A program made the position numbers and the translations under genes. This document shows positions 27,280 through 37,943 of a DNA stretch of 64,000 nt, piece after piece. How positions within the stretch are numbered: position 1 is the first letter of the stretch; the number at the start of each line of letters is the position of its first letter. This DNA is from Actinophytocola sp044466355 (GTDB taxonomy: Bacteria > Actinomycetota > Actinomycetes > Mycobacteriales > Pseudonocardiaceae): NCBI RefSeq assembly GCF_044466355.1, contig NZ_JBITMQ010000001.1, forward strand, positions 620,001-684,000. Direction: 5' to 3'. The notes beneath the pieces were generated by a model, which saw nothing but the letters and a program-made list of their open reading frames with translations, made no database searches and was not told the DNA's origin.

Positions 27280-28395
27280 ATGAGGTTTCCACGGCTCGCG
27301 GCAGGCCTTGCCCTGGCTTCGGCCCTGGTCCTGAGCGCCTGCGGTTCGTCGGAGAAGACCGTCGACCAGGAACCGCGGTCCGCTGAGGGCGCGCTCGTCG
27401 GCGTCACCATGCCGACCCGGTCGTCGGAACGCTGGATCCACGACGGCGACAACATCAAGAAGGCCCTGGAGGAGATGGGGTACGAGGTCGACCTCCAGTA
27501 CGCGGAGAACGACATCCCCACCCAGGCCAACCAGATCGAGAACCAGATCACCAAGGGTGCTCGGGTGCTGATCGTCGCGTCCATCGACGGCACCGCGCTC
27601 ACCTCGCAGCTGCAGCTGGCCGCGGACAACAAGATCCCCGTGATCTCCTACGACCGGCTCATCCGCAACAGCCCGAACGTCGACTACTACGCCTCGTTCG
27701 ACAACTTCAAGGTCGGCGTGCAGCAGGCCACGTCGCTGCTCACCGGGCTGAAGGTGCTCAACGCGGACGGCAGCCCGGGCACCGCCAAGGGCCCGCTGAA
27801 CATCGAGCTGTTCGCCGGTTCGCCGGACGACAACAACGCCACCTTCTTCTTCGACGGCGCCATGTCCGTGCTGCAGGAGCACATCGACAAGGGCACCCTC
27901 GTCGTGAAGAGCGGCCAGACCGACTTCAAGACCATCGCGATCCTGCGCTGGGACCCGGCGACCGCGCAGCGGCGCATGGAGGACCTCATCACCTCCACCT
28001 ACGGCAACGCGCGGGTCGACGGCGTGCTGTCCCCGTACGACGGCCTGTCGATCGGCATCCTGTCGGCGCTCAAGAGCGGCGGCTACGGCACCGCGGGCCA
28101 GCCGTACCCGATCGTGACGGGCCAGGACGCCGAGGTCGCGTCGGTGAAGTCCATCATCGCGGGTGAGCAGTACTCCACCATCCACAAGGACACCCGTGAG
28201 CTGGCGAAGGTGGCCGTGGCGATGGCCGACTCCGTGCTCAAGGGCGAGAAGCCCGAGGTCAACAACACGAAGGACTACGACAACGGGGAGAAGGTCGTCC
28301 CCGCGTACCTGCTCGAACCGGTGATCGTCGACAAGACGAACTACGAGAAGGAACTGATCGGCACCGGCTACTACACAGAAGACCAGCTGAGGTAG
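27280..28395 (+). CDS. chvE: multiple-monosaccharide-binding lipoprotein
   Basis: A 371-residue sugar receptor of the ChvE/XylF group with a lipoprotein signal (lipobox LSAC at about 18-21). The mature part opens VGVTMPTRSSERWIHDGDNIKKALEE, typical of ChvE; IPVISYDRLIRN and YYASFDNFKVGVQQA line the cleft, and VTGQDAEVASVKSIIAGEQYSTIHKDTRELA is the hinge side. Known members bind arabinose, xylose, galactose or glucose. Following araA, L-arabinopyranose is the likely main ligand. A GGGAGA ribosome site lies eight bases upstream. Confidence 0.9.
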   Translation: MRFPRLAAGLALASALVLSACGSSEKTVDQEPRSAEGALVGVTMPTRSSERWIHDGDNIKKALEEMGYEVDLQYAENDIPTQANQIENQITKGARVLIVASIDGTALTSQLQLAADNKIPVISYDRLIRNSPNVDYYASFDNFKVGVQQATSLLTGLKVLNADGSPGTAKGPLNIELFAGSPDDNNATFFFDGAMSVLQEHIDKGTLVVKSGQTDFKTIAILRWDPATAQRRMEDLITSTYGNARVDGVLSPYDGLSIGILSALKSGGYGTAGQPYPIVTGQDAEVASVKSIIAGEQYSTIHKDTRELAKVAVAMADSVLKGEKPEVNNTKDYDNGEKVVPAYLLEPVIVDKTNYEKELIGTGYYTEDQLR

Positions 28396-28399
28396 TCCC

Positions 28400-29922
<1,523 letters not shown>

Positions 29923-29926
<4 letters not shown>

Positions 29927-31152
29927 GTGTTGACGTCAAGGTGCCGTCGGTGCTCGCGCCGACGGAAGGGCCGCAGCGGCGGTTCCGGCTGAACCTGCGG
30001 CAGAGCGGCATCTACGTCGCGTTCGCGTTGATCGTAGTGCTGTTCACCGTGCTCACCGACGGCGCGCTGCTGCAGCCGGGGAACATCTCGAACATCGTCG
30101 TGCAGAACTCGTACGTGCTCATCCTCGCCATCGGCATGATCCTCGTGATCATCAGCGGGCACATCGACCTGTCGGTGGGCTCGGTCGTCGCGGTGACCGG
30201 TGCGATCTGCGCGGTGCTGACCGTCCAGTGGGGACTGCCGTGGTGGCTGGCGGTGCTCGCGACGCTCGGCGCCGGTGCGCTGATCGGTGCCGCGCAGGGG
30301 TACTGGATCGCGTACTTCGGCATCCCGGCGTTCATCGTGACGCTCGGCGGCATGCTGGTGTTCCGCGCGCTGACGCTGACCGTGCTCGGCAACCAGGGCA
30401 TCGGCCCGTTCCCGGAGGAGATCCGCACCCTCGCCAACGGGTTCACCGGCGGCTACCTCGGCAACGTGGGCCTCGGCCCACTGGGTGGCGCGGACCTGGT
30501 CTCGCTGATCCTCGGCGTGCTGGTGGTGGCCGGTTTCGCGGCGGTCCAGTGGCGGACACGGCGCGCCCGGCTCGGCTACGGGCAGACGGTGGACCCGTTC
30601 CCGCTGTTCGTGGTGAAGATACTGCTGGCCGCCGTCGTCGTGCTGTTCGTGGTGGTGCAGCTGGCGCGGTTCCGGAACCTGCCGTGGGTGCTGGTGCTGC
30701 TGGCGGTGCTGGTGCTGGCGTACTCGCTGATGGCGAGCCGGTCGGTGTTCGGCAGGCACATCTACGCGGTGGGCGGCAACCTGCAGGCGGCGACGCTGTC
30801 CGGTGTGCGGGTGAAGCCGGTGACGTTCTGGGTGTTCGTGAACATGGGCGTGCTGGCCGCGCTGGCGGGCGTGATCTTCGCGGGCCGCCTCAACCAGGCC
30901 GGTCCCACCGCGGGCAACGCGTTCGAACTGGACGCGATCGCGGCGGCGTTCATCGGCGGCGCCGCGGTCCAGGGCGGTGTCGGCAAGGTGATCGGCGCCA
31001 TCACCGGTGGGCTCATCATGGGTGTGATCAACAACGGGATGTCGCTGATCGGCGCGCCTTCCGAGCGCGTGATGCTGGTGAAGGGTCTTGTGCTGCTCGC
31101 CGCGGTCGCGTACGACGTGTGGACCAAGCGCCGGGCGGGCGCTGTCCGGTAG
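29923..31152 (+). CDS. mmsB: multiple-monosaccharide ABC permease
   Basis: A 409-residue CUT2 permease (GguB/MmsB type), longer than RbsC because of a loop between membrane segments (about residues 200-260). Motifs: ILVIISGHIDLSVGSVVAVTG and DAIAAAFIGGAAVQGGVGKVIGAITGGLIMGVINNGM. As in related systems one permease type would homodimerise. It ends the long ara transcription unit; three hairpins follow. Confidence 0.92.
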
Positions 31153-31155
31153 ACC

Positions 31156-31192
31156 GGCGGCGCGGGCGCTCGTCGGGTGTGCCCGCGCCGCC
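31156..31192. terminator. hairpin after the ara operon
   Basis: Perfect 12-base arms GGCGGCGCGGGC (31156..31167) and GCCCGCGCCGCC (31181..31192) lie four bases after the mmsB stop. No T tract follows, but position and strength suit transcription termination. Confidence 0.55.
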
Positions 31193-31200
31193 ATCCCGGG

Positions 31201-31270
31201 GTGGGCGGTAGTGGCACCGCCCACCCACGCGAGGTGGCGGCCACCCGGTCCCTGGCGCGCCGCCACCTCG
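31201..31270. repeat. two further perfect hairpins
   Basis: GTGGGCGGT/ACCGCCCAC (31201..31209, 31216..31224) and CGAGGTGGCGG/CCGCCACCTCG (31230..31240, 31260..31270) follow the first hairpin directly. The 300 bases between mmsB and the GH5 gene hold these three stems, two operators and no ORF. Confidence 0.5.
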
Positions 31271-31286
31271 CACCGAACACCGGTAC

Positions 31287-31298
31287 TGAACAAGTTCA
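31287..31298. promoter_or_regulatory. operator TGAAC-AA-GTTCA
   Basis: A 12-base inverted repeat 155 bases upstream of the GH5 gene. It matches the site at 31334 in both arms. A LacI-family repressor, probably the one at 38848, is the likely ligand. Confidence 0.5.
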
Positions 31299-31333
31299 TT
31301 TGCCCAGCTCACCGGCCTTTTGGAGCGTTTCAC

Positions 31334-31345
31334 TGAACCGGTTCA
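31334..31345. promoter_or_regulatory. operator TGAAC-CG-GTTCA
   Basis: A perfect 12-base palindrome, centred 47 bases from the site at 31287 (between four and five helical turns). The central CG is typical of LacI-family operators. No clear -35/-10 pair could be assigned near it. Confidence 0.55.
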
Positions 31346-31452
31346 TCATTTGGCTCTAGCCGTGACACCGGGAACACGCGTATGTTTTCCCGTGGTTCGA
31401 CTGATCCCGAGTTACACAACTTATGCGGTTCAGTGGACGCGAGGAGGCGACG

Positions 31453-33324
31453 ATGCTTCTGTTCGACGGGCGACCGTGGCTCGGGGCCAACTTCTGGTCG
31501 CGGTCCGGTGGGCCGCTCATGTGGCGGAACTACGACCCCGACCTGGTCACCCAGGAGCTTCGGGTCCTGCGCGAACACGGCATGAACCTCACCCGCTCGT
31601 TCTTCTACTGGCCCGACTTCCACCCCGAACCGGACCGGCTGGACGAGGACATGATCAGCCGGTACGCCGACTTCCTCGACCGGCACCTCGCCGAGGGCAT
31701 GGCCACCATCCCCACGTTCATCGTCGGGCACATGTCCGGGGAGAACTGGGACCCCGGGTGGCGGCAGGGCCGCGACCTCTACCGCGACGTGTGGATGGTC
31801 GGGCGGCAGGCCTGGTTCGTCGAGCGGATGACGGCGCGCTTCCACGCGCATCCGGCCGTCGCGGGCTGGTTGATCTCCAACGAGATGCCGATCTACGGCG
31901 AACCCGCGACCAGGGACCACGTCACCCCGTGGGCGCAGCTCATGGTCCAGGCCGTGCGCGCGGGCGGCGGCACGCAACCCGTGTCGATCGGTGACGGGGC
32001 CTGGGGGATCGAGGTCACCGGCCGCGACAACGGGTTCTCGGTCCGCGACCTCGCCGACCTCGCCGACTTCGTCGGGCCGCACGTGTACCGCATGGAGAAC
32101 GACCTCGCGCGCCAGCACCTGACGGCCGCGTTCATCTGCCAGCTGGCTGACATGGGCAAACCGGTGGTGCTCGAGGAGTTCGGGGTCACCGACAGCTTCG
32201 TCTCGGCCGAGCACGCCGCCCACTACTACCGGCAGGTCCTGCACAACACGCTCCTCGCGGGCGCGACCGGCTGGATCGCCTGGAACAACACCGACTTCGA
32301 CAACCTGTTCACGCAGGACCCGTACCGGCACCACCCCTTCGAGATGCGGTTCGGGCTGACCGACGTGACCGGCGCACCCAAGCCGCAGCTGCGGGAGGTG
32401 CGGGAGTTCGCGGAAACCCTCGACCACATCGACTTTCCACGGTGTGCGCGGCCGGAGCCCGAGGTCGCGCTGGTCGTGCCGTCCTACCTGGAGCGCCGGT
32501 ACCCGTTCACCGAACCCGCCGACAGCAGCCACCTGTTCGACGTGCTCCGCCAGGCCTACGTGGCCGCGCGTGAAGCTGACCTTTCTGTGACGGCCGCCAG
32601 GGAGGCCGACGGCCTGCCCGACGCGAAGCTCTACCTCGTTCCGTCCGCGAAGCAGCTCACCGCGCCGACCTGGCGGCAGCTCGCCGACAGCGGCGCCGTC
32701 GTCTACGTCTCCTACAGCGCGGGCGACCACAGCACCCAACGCGGCCTGTGGCACGCCGACCTGAACGGCATGTTCGGCGTCGAACACCAGCTCCGCTACG
32801 GGATGGTCGACCCGGTCACCGACGACGAGGTGGACGTGACGTTCACGGCCGACCTCGGGCCGCTCGGCGCGGGCACCACGCTCACGTTCCGCGCCGGCGG
32901 CAACGAGCACGAGCGGGTGTTCCTGCCCGTGCGCGCCACCGATGGCGAGGTGGTCGCGGTCGACCGGCACGGCCACCCCGTGCTGGTGCGCAACGGAAAC
33001 CTCGTCCTGTGCACGTATCCGCTTGAGGCCATGGCCGCGGCGCTGCCGCGCGTCAACCCCGAGCCCACACACCGGATCTACGACGCGCTCGCGGCCATCG
33101 CGGGCGTGTCGCGGCCGGTGACCGTCGCCGATCCGCTCGTCCACGTCGGCGAGCTGAGCCACGCCGACGGGCGCCGGTTCGTCTGGCTCGTCAGCCAGGC
33201 GGAGAAGGAACTGGAGGTCAAGCCGGTAGGGGGCCCGCTGGCCGACCTCACGTCGGGGGAACCCGTGAATGAGGTGACTCTGCGCCCGTACGGCGTGCGG
33301 GTGCTGGCACTCGAGGATTCCTGA
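31453..33324 (+). CDS. cytoplasmic GH5-like glycoside hydrolase
   Basis: A 623-residue protein without a signal peptide. The first 320 residues form a clan GH-A barrel: LREHGMNLTRSFFYWPDF, an acid/base glutamate in GWLISNEMP (about E144) and a nucleophile in VVLEEFGV (about E242). The second half (VALVVPSYLERRYPF, LYLVPSAKQL, VYVSYSAG) looks like a glutamine-amidotransferase-like plus beta-sandwich accessory region seen in some GH5/GH42-like beta-glycosidases. It should cleave an imported beta-linked oligosaccharide; beta-mannoside or beta-glucoside cannot be told apart. ATG 31453 has GAGGAGG five bases upstream. It is the first gene of an operon with the dipeptide-type importer that follows. 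Confidence 0.75.
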   Translation: MLLFDGRPWLGANFWSRSGGPLMWRNYDPDLVTQELRVLREHGMNLTRSFFYWPDFHPEPDRLDEDMISRYADFLDRHLAEGMATIPTFIVGHMSGENWDPGWRQGRDLYRDVWMVGRQAWFVERMTARFHAHPAVAGWLISNEMPIYGEPATRDHVTPWAQLMVQAVRAGGGTQPVSIGDGAWGIEVTGRDNGFSVRDLADLADFVGPHVYRMENDLARQHLTAAFICQLADMGKPVVLEEFGVTDSFVSAEHAAHYYRQVLHNTLLAGATGWIAWNNTDFDNLFTQDPYRHHPFEMRFGLTDVTGAPKPQLREVREFAETLDHIDFPRCARPEPEVALVVPSYLERRYPFTEPADSSHLFDVLRQAYVAAREADLSVTAAREADGLPDAKLYLVPSAKQLTAPTWRQLADSGAVVYVSYSAGDHSTQRGLWHADLNGMFGVEHQLRYGMVDPVTDDEVDVTFTADLGPLGAGTTLTFRAGGNEHERVFLPVRATDGEVVAVDRHGHPVLVRNGNLVLCTYPLEAMAAALPRVNPEPTHRIYDALAAIAGVSRPVTVADPLVHVGELSHADGRRFVWLVSQAEKELEVKPVGGPLADLTSGEPVNEVTLRPYGVRVLALEDS

Positions 33325-33339
33325 GCTAGGAGAAGCGCC

Positions 33340-35064
33340 ATGCGAAACCGCCTGAGGTTCGTGGCCATGTTGGCGGCGGCGGGACTGCTCGCCGCCGCGT
33401 GCACCGGGGTGGACGGCGGTGAGCAGGGCGCAACGCCCGGCTCGTATCCGCGCAACCAGACGCTGTTCACGAGCGGCACGCAGTGGGGACCGCCCGCGAA
33501 CTGGAACCCCATCATGAACTGGACGTACGCGACCGGCACGGTCGGCTACGTCTACGAGACCCTGTTCCTGTACGACCCGCTGACCGACGAGTTCGAACCC
33601 TGGCTCGCCGAGCAGGGCGGCTGGACCAGCGACACCACGTACGAGGTGACGCTGCGGGACGGTCTGGAGTGGACGGACGGCAAGCCCATCACCGCCGACG
33701 ACGTCGCGTTCACCATCAACCTCGGCAAGATGGAAACCGTTCCCTACCACTCGGTGTTCGAGTTCATCTCGTCCGTGGAGGCCGTGAACGAGCGGACCAC
33801 GCGGGTGACGTTCTCCGAACCGCGCTACCAGCAGTGGGCGAACTGGGTGTACTTCAACCCGATCGTGCCCAAACACCTGTGGGAGAACAAGTCCGAGAAG
33901 GACGTGACGTCCGGCGCGAACGAGAAGCCGGTCGGCTCAGGCCCCTACCTGTACGAGACGCACGACCAGGACCGCATGGTCTGGAAGAAGAACGACAAGT
34001 GGTGGGGCCGCGACAAGCTGGACCTCGACGTCAAGCCCACCTACATCGTCGACATCGTCAACTCCAGCAACGAGGCCGCGCTCGGCCAGCTGCTGCAGGG
34101 TGACATCGACCTGTCCAACAACTTCCTGCCCGGCATCGCGTCGCTGGTCAAGGGCGGCTACCAGCTGCAGACCTACTACAAGGACGCGCCGTACATGCTG
34201 TCGGCGAACACGACGTGGCTGGTGCCGAACACCACGAAGGCACCGCTGAACGACACCGCGTTCCGCCGTGCGCTCGCGAACGCCGTCGACGTCGACAAGA
34301 TCGTGAACTCGGTGTACGGCCAGATCGTGGAGAAGGCCAGCCCCACCGGGCTGCTGCCGATCTGGGACAAGTACATCGACACGGCCGTCGTGGACGAGGT
34401 CGGCCCGACCTTCGACACCAGCGGTGCCAAGCAGATCCTGAGCCAGGCCGGGTACCGCGACACGAACGGTGACGGGCTCGTCGAGAACAAGGACGGCTCG
34501 CCGATCGAGCTGAAGCTCGCCACGCCGTCCGGCTGGACCGACTGGAACGAGGCGGCCCGCGTGGTCGTCGACAGCGCCAAGGCCGCGGGCATCAAGATCA
34601 CGTCGGAGACGCCCGCCGACACCGTCGTCCAGGACATCCGCGAGTCCGGCGAGTTCGACCTGATCCTCGACAACCAGCGGCAGATGGACAACACGCCGTT
34701 CCGGTACTACGAGTACGTCTTCGGGCTGCCGGTCCTCGAGTCCCAGACCACCGTCAACTACGGCCGGTACGAGAACCAGCAGGCGTGGGACCTCACGCAG
34801 CGGCTCGACCGGACCAAGGTCGACGACCTCGCGGGGATGAAGGCGATCACCTCGCAGCTCCAGCGGATCCAGCTGACCGAGATGCCGATGATCCCGTTGT
34901 GGTACAACGGCCTCTGGTCGCAGTACAGCAACAAGGTGTGGACCAACTGGCCGTCCGCGGAGGGCGACGGGCCCAAGTACCTGCCCAGCACGTGGCGGGG
35001 TTACCTGCAGCGCGGCGCGATCAAGATGCTGGCCGAGCTGAAGCCCGCGCCGGAAGAGAAGTAG
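33340..35064 (+). CDS. ABC solute-binding lipoprotein, family 5
   Basis: A 574-residue SBP_bac_5 receptor (the DppA/OppA class) with a lipoprotein signal (lipobox LAAAC at about 17-21). WTYATGTVGYVYETLFLYDPLTDEFEPWLAE and YEVTLRDGLEWTDGKPITADDVAFTI are class hallmarks. Although this class is named for peptides, several members bind cello- or manno-oligosaccharides; the aromatic-rich sequence (WGPPANWNPIMNWTYA, MVWKKNDKWWG) and the neighbouring glycosidase and LacI gene favour a sugar ligand. It lies 15 bases after the GH5 stop with TAGGAGAAG upstream. Confidence 0.87.
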   Translation: MRNRLRFVAMLAAAGLLAAACTGVDGGEQGATPGSYPRNQTLFTSGTQWGPPANWNPIMNWTYATGTVGYVYETLFLYDPLTDEFEPWLAEQGGWTSDTTYEVTLRDGLEWTDGKPITADDVAFTINLGKMETVPYHSVFEFISSVEAVNERTTRVTFSEPRYQQWANWVYFNPIVPKHLWENKSEKDVTSGANEKPVGSGPYLYETHDQDRMVWKKNDKWWGRDKLDLDVKPTYIVDIVNSSNEAALGQLLQGDIDLSNNFLPGIASLVKGGYQLQTYYKDAPYMLSANTTWLVPNTTKAPLNDTAFRRALANAVDVDKIVNSVYGQIVEKASPTGLLPIWDKYIDTAVVDEVGPTFDTSGAKQILSQAGYRDTNGDGLVENKDGSPIELKLATPSGWTDWNEAARVVVDSAKAAGIKITSETPADTVVQDIRESGEFDLILDNQRQMDNTPFRYYEYVFGLPVLESQTTVNYGRYENQQAWDLTQRLDRTKVDDLAGMKAITSQLQRIQLTEMPMIPLWYNGLWSQYSNKVWTNWPSAEGDGPKYLPSTWRGYLQRGAIKMLAELKPAPEEK

Positions 35065-35074
35065 CGGCCACGCG

Positions 35075-36067
35075 ATGGGACGGTACTTCGGCAGGAAGCT
35101 CGCGATCTACGCCCTGACCTTCGTGGTCGCGGTGACGATCAACTGGCTGATCCCGCGCTTCATGCCCGGCGACCCGGTGCGCGCCATGGTGGCGCGCGCC
35201 GGGCTGCAGGACGCGAGCGGGGTCGCGGCCATGCGCGAGTACTACACGAACCTGTTCGGCTTCGACCTGCCGTGGTGGCAGCAATACCTCAACTTCTGGG
35301 GTGAGCTGTTCAGCGGCAACTTCGGGGTCAGCCTGTGGGCCTACCCCAAGTCCGTGAGCACGATCATCTTCGAGGCGTTGCCGTACACGCTCGGCCTGCT
35401 GCTGCCCGCCATCCTGCTGAGCTGGTGGGCGGGCAACAGGTTCGGCGCGTACGCGGCACGCAAGAAGGTGCTCGACAACACGGTCCTGCCGGTCTGGTAC
35501 GTGCTGACCGCGACGCCGTACATGTGGCTCGCGATCCTGCTCGCGTGGGCGCTCGGCAAGGTGGCGGGCCTGTTCCCGGTCGGCCGCAGCTTCAGCGCGT
35601 CACTGGAGCCGTCCATCTCGTGGCTGTTCGTCACCGACCTGATCAGCCACTGGTTCCTGCCGTTCCTGTCGCTGTTCCTGGTGATGTTCGGCGGCTGGGC
35701 CATCGGCATGCGCAACATGGTCATCTACGAGCTGGAGGCGGACTACGCGCACTACCTCGGCGCGCTCGGCGCACCGCAGAAGCTGGTGCGCCGGTACGCC
35801 TTCCGCAACGCGGTGCTGCCGCAGGTCACCGGACTCGCGCTGCAGCTCGGCGTGATCGTGGGCGGCGCGGTCGTCACCGAGATCGTCTTCGACTACCGGG
35901 GGCTGGGCTACCTGGTGCTGGAGGCGATCAAGACGAGCGACCTGTTCCTGCTGCAGGGCGTGTTCCTGTTCATCGTCATCGGGGTCCTGCTGGCGAACTT
36001 CGTCATCGACATCGTCTACGTGCTCGTGGACCCGCGCACGCGGGTCGGCATGGGGAGCGGCTCATGA
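35075..36067 (+). CDS. dipeptide/oligosaccharide ABC permease (DppB-like)
   Basis: A 330-residue permease with six or so membrane segments. RKLAIYALTFVVAVTINWLIPRFMPGDPVRAM is the typical DppB start and MRNMVIYELEADYAHYLGALGAPQKLVRRYAFRNAVLPQVTGLALQLG is the EAA coupling loop. It pairs with the next permease, which it overlaps by four bases. It lies ten bases after the binding-protein stop. Confidence 0.9.
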   Translation: MGRYFGRKLAIYALTFVVAVTINWLIPRFMPGDPVRAMVARAGLQDASGVAAMREYYTNLFGFDLPWWQQYLNFWGELFSGNFGVSLWAYPKSVSTIIFEALPYTLGLLLPAILLSWWAGNRFGAYAARKKVLDNTVLPVWYVLTATPYMWLAILLAWALGKVAGLFPVGRSFSASLEPSISWLFVTDLISHWFLPFLSLFLVMFGGWAIGMRNMVIYELEADYAHYLGALGAPQKLVRRYAFRNAVLPQVTGLALQLGVIVGGAVVTEIVFDYRGLGYLVLEAIKTSDLFLLQGVFLFIVIGVLLANFVIDIVYVLVDPRTRVGMGSGS

Positions 36068-36993
36068 CGCAACCGAAGACCGGCACCGGGCAAACGGCGC
36101 CGGGTGCGGCGGCCACCGTGCCCGGCGTCGCGACCGTGCGCGGTACCGCCGTGCGGCGGGAGGCGCTGTACTTCGCGGTGCGCAACCGCAAGCTCGTCGG
36201 CGGGTTCGCGGTCGTGCTGGTGTTCGTGCTGGCCGCGCTGATCGGGCCGCTGTTCTTCGCCGGTGACCCGAACGCGTACGTCGGTCCGGCGGCCGCGGCG
36301 CCGTCGGGGGAGTACTGGTTCGGCACCACGACGTTCGGGCAGGACGTGTTCGCGCAGTTCCTCCACGGGCTGCGGTCGTCGTTCTTCGTCGGCGCGGTCG
36401 CGGCGCTGATCGCGGGCGTGCTCGGCATGGTCATCGGGTTCACGTCCGGCTACCGCGGCGGGCTCGTCGACGAGATCCTCAACATGATCACCAACATCGT
36501 GCTGGTGCTGCCGGTGCTCGCGGTGCTGATGATCATCGCGGCGTACCTGGAGGTGCGCAGCGTCGAGGCCCAGGCCGTGATCATCGGGGTGTTCTCGTGG
36601 CCGTGGGTGGCGCGGGCGGTGCGCTCGCAGACGCTGACGCTGCGGGCGCGGGAGTTCGTCGACCTCGCACGGCTGTCGGGCATGCCGGTGCGGCGGATCA
36701 TCGTCCGCGAGATCGCGCCCAACATGGCGTCCTACCTGTTCATGGTGTTCATCCTGCTGTTCGGCGGGTCGGTGCTGTTCGCGGCCACCCTGGACTTCAT
36801 CGGCCTCGGCCCGACCGAGGGGACCTCGCTTGGCCTGATGCTCAACCAGGCCAAGCAGTGGAGCGCGATGAACCTCGGCCTGTGGTGGTGGTTCGTCCCG
36901 CCGGGGCTGGGCATCACGACGATCGTCGGGGCGCTGTACATCATGAACGTCGGCCTCGACGAGGTCTTCAACCCGAAGCTCCGGGAGACGTGA
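36064..36993 (+). CDS. dipeptide/oligosaccharide ABC permease (DppC-like)
   Basis: A 309-residue permease. After a 35-residue cytoplasmic N-terminus it shows the DppC pattern: YWFGTTTFGQDVFAQFLHGLRSSFFVG and the EAA loop LRAREFVDLARLSGMPVRRIIVREIAPNMASYL, ending DEVFNPKLRE. The ATG overlaps the DppB-like stop and its own stop overlaps the next gene's start. Confidence 0.9.
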   Translation: MTQPKTGTGQTAPGAAATVPGVATVRGTAVRREALYFAVRNRKLVGGFAVVLVFVLAALIGPLFFAGDPNAYVGPAAAAPSGEYWFGTTTFGQDVFAQFLHGLRSSFFVGAVAALIAGVLGMVIGFTSGYRGGLVDEILNMITNIVLVLPVLAVLMIIAAYLEVRSVEAQAVIIGVFSWPWVARAVRSQTLTLRAREFVDLARLSGMPVRRIIVREIAPNMASYLFMVFILLFGGSVLFAATLDFIGLGPTEGTSLGLMLNQAKQWSAMNLGLWWWFVPPGLGITTIVGALYIMNVGLDEVFNPKLRET

Positions 36994-37943
36994 TGGCGCT
37001 TGGTGTCAAGGACCTCCGGGTCCACTACCGCACCCTCGCCGGGGACGTGCGCGCGCTCGACGGCGTCACGTTCTCCGTCGCGGACGGCGAGATCATGGGG
37101 CTCGTCGGCGAGTCCGGGTCCGGCAAGACCACACTCGGCAAGAGCCTCATCCGGATGGACAACCGGATGCGACACGTCGGCGGCACGGTCACCCTTGACG
37201 GCGCCGAGCTGCCGATCGGCGACACCGACGCGATGAACCGCTTCCGGTTCGCCGACGTGTCGATCGTGCCGCAGTACGCGATGAGCGCGATGAACCCGAC
37301 CCGCAAGATCGGGAAGATGGTTCGCGAGCTGGTCGAGTCGCGGAAGATCAGGTTCGCCTCGGTGCGCGACGAGCTGAACCGGCGCCTCGACCTCGTCGGG
37401 CTCGACCGCGCCGTGCTCGACCGGTACCCGATCGAGCTGTCCGGCGGCATGAAGCAGCGGATGGTCATGGTGATCTCGACGCTGCTGAACCCGTCGCTGC
37501 TGATCGCCGACGAGGTGACCTCGGCGCTCGACGTGTCCACGCAGCGCGCGGTGGCGCTCGCGCTGGCCTCGTTCCGCGACCACGACCTGGTGCGCAGCAT
37601 GATCGTGATCACCCACGACGTGTCGCTCGTGTACCAGGTCGCCGACACGATCACGGTCATGTACGCGGGCAGGCTCGCCGAGTCCGCGCCGACGGAGACG
37701 CTGGTCAGCACACCCCGCCACCCCTACACCCAGCTGCTGATCTCCGCGCTGCCGGAGGTCGGGGTGCGGTACGGCGGCAAACGGCTGACCGGCATCGCGG
37801 GCAGCCCGCCCGCGCTGCTCGACCCGCCGCCGGGCTGCCGGTTCCGGGACCGGTGCCCGCTCGCGTTCGGCCGGTGCGCCGAACAGCCGCCGTTCGTCGA
37901 GATCGCGCCCAACCACAGGGTCGCCTGCTGGAAGGCGGTCTGA
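36993..37943 (+). CDS. ABC ATPase, DppD/OppD-like
   Basis: A 316-residue ATPase with Walker A GESGSGKTT, signature LSGGMKQR, Walker B LLIADEVTSALD and H-loop VITHDV. The C-terminal oligopeptide-type extension (HPYTQLLISALP, PPGCRFRDRCPLAFGRC) has the four-cysteine type iron-sulfur-like motif seen in DppD. It pairs with the following ATPase. The ATG shares one base with the preceding stop. Confidence 0.9.
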   Translation: MALGVKDLRVHYRTLAGDVRALDGVTFSVADGEIMGLVGESGSGKTTLGKSLIRMDNRMRHVGGTVTLDGAELPIGDTDAMNRFRFADVSIVPQYAMSAMNPTRKIGKMVRELVESRKIRFASVRDELNRRLDLVGLDRAVLDRYPIELSGGMKQRMVMVISTLLNPSLLIADEVTSALDVSTQRAVALALASFRDHDLVRSMIVITHDVSLVYQVADTITVMYAGRLAESAPTETLVSTPRHPYTQLLISALPEVGVRYGGKRLTGIAGSPPALLDPPPGCRFRDRCPLAFGRCAEQPPFVEIAPNHRVACWKAV

